Shown here: in pieces, positions 31,416 through 37,151 of the stretch | Layout of the letters: every line of letters starts with the position of its first letter | Position numbering within the stretch: the first letter of the stretch is position 1 | NCBI GenBank assembly: GCA_036524155.1 | Contig: DATDCV010000218.1 | Location: 1-37,151 of the forward strand | Reading direction: 5' to 3' | DNA from: DATDCV01 sp036524155 | GTDB lineage: Bacteria > Verrucomicrobiota > Verrucomicrobiia > Limisphaerales > UBA8199 | DNA: 37,151 nt | Translations under genes and position numbers: made by a program | Notes under the pieces: generated by a model | Seen by the model: the letters and a program-made list of their open reading frames with translations, nothing else | Told to the model about the DNA's origin: nothing | Database searches by the model: none

Positions 31416-32919
31416 CATTACGGCGCGGAGGGCGCAAAAGCATGGGCTGCTGAGTGCGACTACGAACAATTTCTATGCGGAGTGGCGGGTGCGATGCGGT
31501 GTGGCGCCGGCACTTCGAGAAGACGTGGATTCCCCGCCGGAGCGGTTGCTCCAAGCGGTGTGGCAGCATCAGCGGTTGCTGCGCGACCGGCTGCGGACGT
31601 TCGACGGCCAGCCAGTAAAAGTCCTGCATCCGGGTTTTTTGAACCGGGAGGGAGGGCCTGACTTCCGGGGAGCAGTCGTTCAGTTTGGCGACGCGGCCGC
31701 ACGAACCGGCGACGTCGAGGTGGACCTGCGCTCGAGCGGTTGGCACGCGCACGGGCATGATCGGAATCCGGCGTTCGGCAACGTGGTGTTGCATGTGATT
31801 TGGGAGAGTGAGCAATCCAACCGGGGAGCGCCTCCGTTGCTGGTGCTGAGGAATGTGCTGGACGCGCCCATAGGCGAGTTGAGCCTGTGGCTTGGCGCGG
31901 AGACGATGCAGTCGTTCCCGGCGGAGCTGAGAGGCTGCTGCTGCGCACCGTTGTGCCAATTGGATCCGGGCCGATTGACGGCATTGCTGCACCAGGCGGC
32001 GCAGGTGCGTTTGCGCAGCAAGGCGGAGCAGTTTCAGGCGCGGGCCCGGCAAGTCGGCTGGGAGCAATCGCTCTGGGAAGGATTGTTCCGGGCGCTCGGC
32101 TATAAACACAACGTCTGGCCCATGCAACGCATTGCCGAGCTGCGGCCGCGCTGGCTGCCGGCTCAGAGCGCCAAGCGCCGGGCTGAAGCGAGGCAGGCGG
32201 ACGGGCGACTCGGCCTGGAGGCCCGCCTGCTGGGGATTAGCAATCTGCTGCCGGCCGAGTTGACACGGACCCAAGCAGCGACCGACACCTACTTGCGCCG
32301 CACGTGGGACCTGTGGTGGCGGGAACGGGACGAGTTCCTGGATTGCATTCTGCCCCGAGCGGTTTGGCATTTGCACGGGCTGCGGCCGGCCAATCACCCT
32401 CAGCGGCGACTGGCACTCGCGGCTGCCTGGGCGATTGAGTCCAGGCTGGATGCCCGCCTCGAGGAATGGTGCGGAAAAGAAATCACGGATCATGCCTTAA
32501 GTGATTCCTTACTGGAGCTTCTCCAAGTGCCGCCCGACGAATTTTGGTCCTGGCATTGGACGTTGAAGTCGGCGCGCCGGAAGAACGCGCAGCCCCTGCT
32601 CGGCATCACGCGCGTAACTGACCTGGCTGTCAATGTCGCGCTGCCGTGGCTGTGGGCACGGGCCATAGAGGGCAAGAACGTGCAGGTTCAACAGCGGCTG
32701 GAAAAACGTTACCATCAATGGCCACCGGCCGAGGACAATTCCGTCCTGCGGTTGGCGCGCAACCGGCTGCTCGGCGGGGCTTCGGCGCGTTCGTTGCCGG
32801 GCGCTGCGGCTCAACAGGGTTTGATCCAAATCGTCCGTGATTTCTGCGACCACTCGAACGCCGTCTGCGAAAACTGCAAGTTGCCCGAACTCGTAAAGGA
32901 GTTCCGTGGCAGAGAATGA
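31402..32919 (+). CDS. DUF2851 family protein
   Basis: A 505-aa protein, probably cytoplasmic, without signal peptide or membrane segments. NNFYAEWR near the start, HPGFLNREGGPDFRGAVVQFGD, TGDVEVDLRSSGWHAHGHDRNPAFGNVVLHVIWE and the C-terminal CDHSNAVCENCKLPELV are hallmarks of DUF2851. Family function is unknown; the GDVE...H.H.....VVLHVV core has acidic and His residues suggestive of a nuclease-like metal site, which is speculation. The longest frame begins with TTG at 31402, inside the preceding fragment; no ATG precedes the conserved NFYAEWR in this frame, so the true start is uncertain. Its stop overlaps a 22-codon ORF (ATGA). Confidence 0.85.
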   Translation: MSSLDITARRAQKHGLLSATTNNFYAEWRVRCGVAPALREDVDSPPERLLQAVWQHQRLLRDRLRTFDGQPVKVLHPGFLNREGGPDFRGAVVQFGDAAARTGDVEVDLRSSGWHAHGHDRNPAFGNVVLHVIWESEQSNRGAPPLLVLRNVLDAPIGELSLWLGAETMQSFPAELRGCCCAPLCQLDPGRLTALLHQAAQVRLRSKAEQFQARARQVGWEQSLWEGLFRALGYKHNVWPMQRIAELRPRWLPAQSAKRRAEARQADGRLGLEARLLGISNLLPAELTRTQAATDTYLRRTWDLWWRERDEFLDCILPRAVWHLHGLRPANHPQRRLALAAAWAIESRLDARLEEWCGKEITDHALSDSLLELLQVPPDEFWSWHWTLKSARRKNAQPLLGITRVTDLAVNVALPWLWARAIEGKNVQVQQRLEKRYHQWPPAEDNSVLRLARNRLLGGASARSLPGAAAQQGLIQIVRDFCDHSNAVCENCKLPELVKEFRGRE

Positions 32920-32984
32920 AATCGTCAAAATCGGCTGAGATCATCAAGAACCCCAGCCTCGAGTCCTTTGGCAAAAGGGAATGA
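32916..32984 (+). CDS. Very short ORF coupled to the DUF2851 gene
   Basis: A 22-codon ORF (MKSSKSAEIIKNPSLESFG...) whose ATG overlaps the DUF2851 stop by 4 bp. It could be the broken-off start of a lost downstream gene or a chance ORF. No similarity recognised. Confidence 0.2.
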   Translation: MKSSKSAEIIKNPSLESFGKRE

Positions 32985-33037
32985 GTTCTGAGCGACGCAA
33001 GCGAGCGCGGCTGCGCAGGCTGAAACTGTAAGAATCT

Positions 33038-35320
33038 ATGTCGAAACGCCTATTACCTCTCGTTGTGCTTGTTTTGACAGCCGTCGTGTCGAGCAAACCG
33101 GATCAGGTGCAGGGCCAGCAGACATCCGCCGGCCAGGCCGCCACCGGCGGCACCGCTAGAAACTTCACTTTTGACAGCGACCAGGACCTAGCCGGCTGGA
33201 CGATTACGGGTGATGTAGGCATCGGTCGAACGAAAGGCCATGGCGGAACGGCGGGCGCGCTCAAGGTTGGACGCGGCGCAAAAGCCCTGCTGAAACTCCG
33301 CGAAAATGACGGATCAGGGCAGGTCGAGTTTTGGGTGTACGACGACGGCACAACGCCCGAAAACCCGAAAACCAATCGCCCCGGCCCGCGCTGGGGCCTC
33401 GTACAAAACGATGGTCGGGTTCTGGCCGTGGGCATCCTTTACGCCAGCTATCTCGGCGGCGACGAAGGCTACACCGCCACCGCCAACGACGGTCAGAGCT
33501 GGTTCGACCAGTTGTTCTGGCTGGGCGTGAACCGCGCTCCCGCTGGCTGGCACAAATGGACTTTCATCTTCGACACGGAAAAGGGCCTTCAACTCATCCA
33601 CGCGGACCAGAACGGCAAGCCCACCCGCCCCCCGCAGTTCGACAACACCAAGGCCGGCTTGAAAGGGTTCAGCGCCATCGCGATCTGGGGCGACAGCGGC
33701 ACGGAAAAGGGACAGGCGATTTGGGTCGATGATATTTCCGTGACACTAGGCGGGCCCGTGAAGTCCGTGCCGCAGCCCCGGCCCACTGCCCCGCGGGTCA
33801 TAGGGCCGAACCTGTGGATTCCATCCGACCAAACGGTTCCGATTTACACACTCGAACGGACCCCAGCCACACCAAAGCTGGATGAATTGCCCCTAAAGGA
33901 GAGCGTCTCGCAGTACGGCATCACCTGGACATTCGCAAAACCCACGCGCGTCGGTCAGTTCGTCAATGGCGACTGGTATGTCGTCGGCCCGGTCATTATC
34001 AAATCGATCACTCCCAAACCCCTCTACGGTGAGGAGATTCCCGAAATCGAACTCGACCACATGGACCTGGAGCGGCCGCTCGCCCAGCGTGTCCGGAACG
34101 GTTTCATGCTCAACCCACCGGCCGCCATGAGGGTTTCTTACGACAGCGGCGTGCGTAACTGGTTCGATCCTTCGCTCATCCAAAGGCTGCCGGTGGCCAT
34201 GAAGCCTGGTGATTCGCTCGTTTCCACTATCAGCATGCCCAAGGGCCTGGTCCTCAAACCGATGTTGTGGGAGACAGTGGAGCGGGGCGTGGATGACAGC
34301 AGCCCGATCCGGACCGCTGCGGTGCTGACCTGCGTGCCAGAGCCGCTGCCGCCCGACGCCTTCCGCCCCGCGTTCTGCGACCGGCTGGGGAGAATGTACC
34401 TGTCCCGCAACTTGAAACGGAGCCTGCTCCCTACGGCCGCGGGCAAGAACCTGCCAGACGTTGGATTATTTGTCCGGTTCACACAAAGGCCCTGGGTGGG
34501 GACGGGCTTTTTCGGGTTCGAGTCGCCGGTGGAGAACATGCCGCAGTACGGGCGCGATTACGCTCGGGTTGTAGGCCAGGACGCCCTTTTGCTGTGCACC
34601 GACGTTAAGCCGGAGAAAAAGGAAGCTCTGCTGGTGGACTTTGTCCAGGTGGGCATCGATTTGGGCGGCATGATCCGCTCGGGGCACCCCGGTTGGGAAG
34701 GGTTCGGCGGGCACGGCAGCGGCCGCAAACTGCCCATCGTGTTCGCGGGCCTGCTGCTGGGCGACGAACAGTTGGCTAGCATCAACAAGTTCTTTCCTCA
34801 AGCGCACTTCAGCGAAGACGAACAAACCGCCTACGGCGATGCATGGACCGGCGCCAAGGTGGTCTTCACGGGACACCGCGCCATCGACGAAGCCACCGGC
34901 GTCGCCCGGGCGGGCACCGGGCCGTACGAACATACGCCGCCCTCGACCTGGAAAGAAGGCCGTGAGAAGCTGAGCGAATCCTACCGGCGCTGCTGCACGA
35001 GCGCAGCGTGGGTAGCTGAGGCACTGGCCTTGCGCCTGATGAAAGCGGAGCAGGCTTGGGACCATGACGCCTTTTTCGACTATTGCGACCGCTGGATGTA
35101 TGAGGACGAAATAGAAGCCCTCAAGAAGTTGGAGCAGGATGCGAAGATGAAGCAGCCGGACTGGGCGCAGGAAGGGAAAACCTGGGAAGCTTTCGTCAAT
35201 GAGATGTGGGCCGCTCACCGCACGGGACCGGGCATGCCGCCCACTGACGGATGGAGAAAGCAGCATGACGACAGCTACTTGAAAGCGGCGATGGAGAGGG
35301 CGCAGAGCAGCGGCAAGTGA
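33038..35320 (+). CDS. Large exported protein of unknown function
   Basis: A 760-aa protein with a Sec signal peptide (MSKRLLPLVVLVLTAVVSS). Residues 40-235 look like a beta-jelly-roll of the carbohydrate-binding or LamG kind (FDSDQDLAGWTITGD, GWHKWTFIFDTEKGLQL, IWVDDISVTLGG). From about 250 there is a larger domain with no family I can name. Within it DLGGMIRSGHPGWEGFGGHGSGRK, then YRRCCTSAAWVAEALALRLM and WDHDAFFDYCDRWM, recall alpha-toroid domains of polysaccharide lyases or glycosidases; no catalytic residues can be assigned. Binding domain plus toroid-like region next to a glycan cluster suggests an extracellular polysaccharide-acting protein, by inference only. It is followed by a strong inverted repeat. 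Confidence 0.85.
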   Translation: MSKRLLPLVVLVLTAVVSSKPDQVQGQQTSAGQAATGGTARNFTFDSDQDLAGWTITGDVGIGRTKGHGGTAGALKVGRGAKALLKLRENDGSGQVEFWVYDDGTTPENPKTNRPGPRWGLVQNDGRVLAVGILYASYLGGDEGYTATANDGQSWFDQLFWLGVNRAPAGWHKWTFIFDTEKGLQLIHADQNGKPTRPPQFDNTKAGLKGFSAIAIWGDSGTEKGQAIWVDDISVTLGGPVKSVPQPRPTAPRVIGPNLWIPSDQTVPIYTLERTPATPKLDELPLKESVSQYGITWTFAKPTRVGQFVNGDWYVVGPVIIKSITPKPLYGEEIPEIELDHMDLERPLAQRVRNGFMLNPPAAMRVSYDSGVRNWFDPSLIQRLPVAMKPGDSLVSTISMPKGLVLKPMLWETVERGVDDSSPIRTAAVLTCVPEPLPPDAFRPAFCDRLGRMYLSRNLKRSLLPTAAGKNLPDVGLFVRFTQRPWVGTGFFGFESPVENMPQYGRDYARVVGQDALLLCTDVKPEKKEALLVDFVQVGIDLGGMIRSGHPGWEGFGGHGSGRKLPIVFAGLLLGDEQLASINKFFPQAHFSEDEQTAYGDAWTGAKVVFTGHRAIDEATGVARAGTGPYEHTPPSTWKEGREKLSESYRRCCTSAAWVAEALALRLMKAEQAWDHDAFFDYCDRWMYEDEIEALKKLEQDAKMKQPDWAQEGKTWEAFVNEMWAAHRTGPGMPPTDGWRKQHDDSYLKAAMERAQSSGK

Positions 35321-35354
35321 TCCGCTGCTGATAATCAGCCTGGCCGCTCCAATT

Positions 35355-35470
35355 CCACTTTGTCTTTCACTTTGTCTTTCACTTTGTCAATGGGCTTTTC
35401 CGGGCGTCACGCCGGCGAACCGAGAGACAAAGTGAAAGACAAAGTGGAGGACAAAGTGGAAGACGAAGTG
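35355..35470. repeat. Inverted repeat built from 12-bp tandem units
   Basis: The left arm 35355-35388 consists of ACTTTGTCTTTC repeats (two full, one partial). The right arm 35426-35459 is its reverse complement with 32 of 34 positions matching, and one more degenerate unit extends to 35470. The spacer is 37 nt. It sits in the gap between two plus-strand genes. A transcript would form a long A/U-rich hairpin, but with no adjacent U-tract it is not a standard terminator. Confidence 0.88.
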
Positions 35471-35543
35471 AGATCGCATTGCCCGGCGAATCCACTGCTA
35501 ACGCACCGGAGTTCAGTTGAGGTTTGACCGTGACCATCCGGCG

Positions 35544-36932
35544 ATGCTCCGGTCCAATCAGATGATGAACGAACTTATGCGATTCCTGGGTCGGCACTGG
35601 ATCGCGTCGATTGTTGTTTTGGGCTTCACACTGCTGGCGGTTTTCACGATCCGAAACTTGGTGGCGCAGCCACAGGATCGCCGCCTGGTCGCCATCCGCC
35701 AGGCCGGTTACCCGGTAACGCTCTCCGACCTTAACGCCTATTATCCCACCGTCGCTGATGATCAGAATGCCGCCCTCGTCTATCAGCGTGCCTTCGAGAC
35801 CGCGTTATTCACCAACAAAGTCGCGGATGATCTCACCAGCAATGTCAGTCTCATGCGGGGAGAACGCTTGCCGGAGGAGTTTCGGAGCGAGCTCGGGGAG
35901 GCGCTGGCGCAGCATGCCGCGGCTTGTCAGCTTCTGTATTCGGCCACCAACTGCTCCGGCAGCCGTTACCCGCTCGACATGCGCAGCGGATACATGCTGC
36001 TGTTGCCGCACCTTGCCAAAGTGAAACAAGCTGTCTTCCTGCTGTCGCTCGAGGGCCTCTCGCACGCATCGGCCGGCGATTCCAACCAGGTCTACGCCGC
36101 CTTCAATGCGGCCTTTCATGCCGCGGACTCCCTGCGGCAGGAGCCCATTTTGATCTCGTTCCTCGTGCGCCTCGCCGGCGCCAAAATGGCGGCGAAGCGA
36201 CTCGAAGAATCGCTGAACCTCGTCGGCTTCTCAGAATCCCAGTTGCGCGCCTTGCAGGAAAGATTTGCCGCCGCCAAAGACCAGCCCTGGCCCGCTCGCG
36301 CGCTCGCGGGCGAACGGGCGTTCAGCATCTCCTTCTTTATCGACCGGCAGATCCAACACTCGCTTACCCGGTCCAACCAGGCAATCGGAAGACTGCCGTC
36401 CGGTTTCGGAGGTGATGTTGCGTTCACCGCATACCGGGCCAGCGGGCTGATGGCAAGAGATCAGGAGTTTCTTCTCGACACCATGGGGAGGAGCGTCGCG
36501 TTCGCCGAATTGCCAGCCCACGAACGCATCCAGGCTGGTCCCCCGCCCAGCATGATCACCAGCAATCGCTTCCTGATTTTCTCCCGCCTGCTTCTGCCGG
36601 CCCTGCAGCCCACGTTTGCCCGGACGGACGAACATTCCGCGCGGATGCGGGTGGCGGAGACCGCGTTGGGCGTCGAACGCTTCCGTTTGGCCCACTCCGG
36701 AGCTCTCCCGGATCGCCTCGCCGAGCTGGTGCCGGAGTGTCTCCAGTCGATTCCTCTCGACCCGTACGATTCTCAGCCGCTCCGCTACAAAAAGCTGCCT
36801 CGGGGTTTTGTTGTGTACAGCATCGGACCTGACCGGAACGACGATGGCGGAGCCGAACCGCCGCCGGACAAAAGTGCGGCTCGAAGCAAGGCTACGCCGG
36901 CGGACCTGACATTTATCGTGGAACGGAATTAG
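35544..36932 (+). CDS. Membrane-anchored protein with pseudopilin-like C-terminal segment
   Basis: A 462-aa protein. One membrane segment (about residues 19-37, HWIASIVVLGFTLLAVF) is near the N-terminus and the rest is probably extracytoplasmic and mainly helical. The last 100 residues, with RFRLAHSGALPDRLAELVPECLQ, IPLDPYDSQPLRY and FVVYSIGPDRNDDGG, match the C-terminal pattern seen in type II pseudopilin-like and DUF1559-related proteins of Planctomycetota and Verrucomicrobiota. There is no prepilin peptidase site at the N-terminus, so it is not itself a pilin. Function unknown. The frame opens with TTG at 35517; ATG 35544 or the paired ATGs at 35562/35565 are as likely, and none has a good SD. 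Confidence 0.75.
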   Translation: MLRSNQMMNELMRFLGRHWIASIVVLGFTLLAVFTIRNLVAQPQDRRLVAIRQAGYPVTLSDLNAYYPTVADDQNAALVYQRAFETALFTNKVADDLTSNVSLMRGERLPEEFRSELGEALAQHAAACQLLYSATNCSGSRYPLDMRSGYMLLLPHLAKVKQAVFLLSLEGLSHASAGDSNQVYAAFNAAFHAADSLRQEPILISFLVRLAGAKMAAKRLEESLNLVGFSESQLRALQERFAAAKDQPWPARALAGERAFSISFFIDRQIQHSLTRSNQAIGRLPSGFGGDVAFTAYRASGLMARDQEFLLDTMGRSVAFAELPAHERIQAGPPPSMITSNRFLIFSRLLLPALQPTFARTDEHSARMRVAETALGVERFRLAHSGALPDRLAELVPECLQSIPLDPYDSQPLRYKKLPRGFVVYSIGPDRNDDGGAEPPPDKSAARSKATPADLTFIVERN

Positions 36933-37151
36933 GGCACCCCTCGATCATCTCCATATGCCCCAGTCATTTGTGGCGGGAGGCCGTTGCGACGCGGTCGGCG
37001 CGCGGACTTCAGTCCAACGTCACTAGGAATTGGTGCGGTTTTGGGAGAGTTTTTTGCGTGCTGCGGCGCGGGATCCCTTGAGTGTCGGAAAGTCCTTTTG
37101 GAACGACCGGAGGGCTCTAGGCTCAGAGGGAGGGCGCTTGCGCCGCTTGGG
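36933..37151. other. Gene-free right end
   Basis: 219 bp with no supportable gene. It holds the second copy of the 18-bp interspersed repeat (36996-37013). Confidence 0.6.
36996..37013. repeat. 18-bp interspersed repeat, copy 2 (inverted)
   Basis: Exact reverse complement of 15532-15549. Both copies are intergenic, about 21 kb apart and in opposite orientation. Confidence 0.75.

Overview
The window looks like a chromosomal segment of a GC-rich member of the Verrucomicrobiota, probably in or near the Pedosphaerales/Limisphaerales. This is inference from gene content: a secreted giant RHS/YD-repeat protein, a Tat-type GH28, GH127, GH172 and GH2 enzymes, a DUF2851 protein, a stand-alone URO-D-family protein, and gene gaps full of short tandem and inverted repeats. 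No rRNA, tRNA, CRISPR array, integrase or transposase is visible.

Region 1 (1-1351) has no supportable gene. It is a patchwork of unrelated tandem repeats with units of 7 to 12 bp.

Region 2 (1352-14667, all minus strand) is the most interesting part. Read in its own direction it encodes a secreted beta-helix-like protein, a 1969-aa secreted RHS protein, a four-helix membrane protein, a membrane-anchored transglutaminase-like protein, a small secreted RHS tip fused to an HExxH domain, a small secreted or lipoprotein ORF split by an in-frame TGA, a second small secreted RHS tip fused to a Cys-rich domain, and a second four-helix membrane protein. Several junctions are 4-bp ATGA overlaps or have a Shine-Dalgarno (SD) sequence inside the preceding gene. 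The layout suggests three consecutive units of RHS carrier or tip plus a small membrane or envelope partner, like a polymorphic toxin/immunity locus. Unusually, each tip has its own export signal. Function as toxin and immunity is inference.

Region 3 (14668-18477) holds a structured leader, a cytochrome c peroxidase fragment, a GH28 enzyme, a perfect 40-bp inverted repeat and a two-domain GNAT acetyltransferase.

Region 4 (18510-31183) is a glycan-degradation neighbourhood. A minus-strand operon GH172, GH2, URO-D-like (25313 to 18510) faces away from a plus-strand GH127 with a LamG-like tail. A DegT-type aminotransferase and a Gfo/Idh/MocA oxidoreductase follow on the minus strand. GH28, GH127, GH172 and GH2 together suggest plant-type pectin or arabinose/galactose-rich glycans. 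No SusC/SusD pair or transporter is present.

Region 5 (31200-37151, plus strand) has an orphan regulator/ATPase-like fragment, a DUF2851 protein, a large unrecognised exported protein, a 34-bp-arm inverted repeat built of 12-bp units, and a membrane-anchored protein with a pseudopilin-like C-terminal segment. The last 220 bp hold no gene but carry one copy of an 18-bp interspersed repeat.
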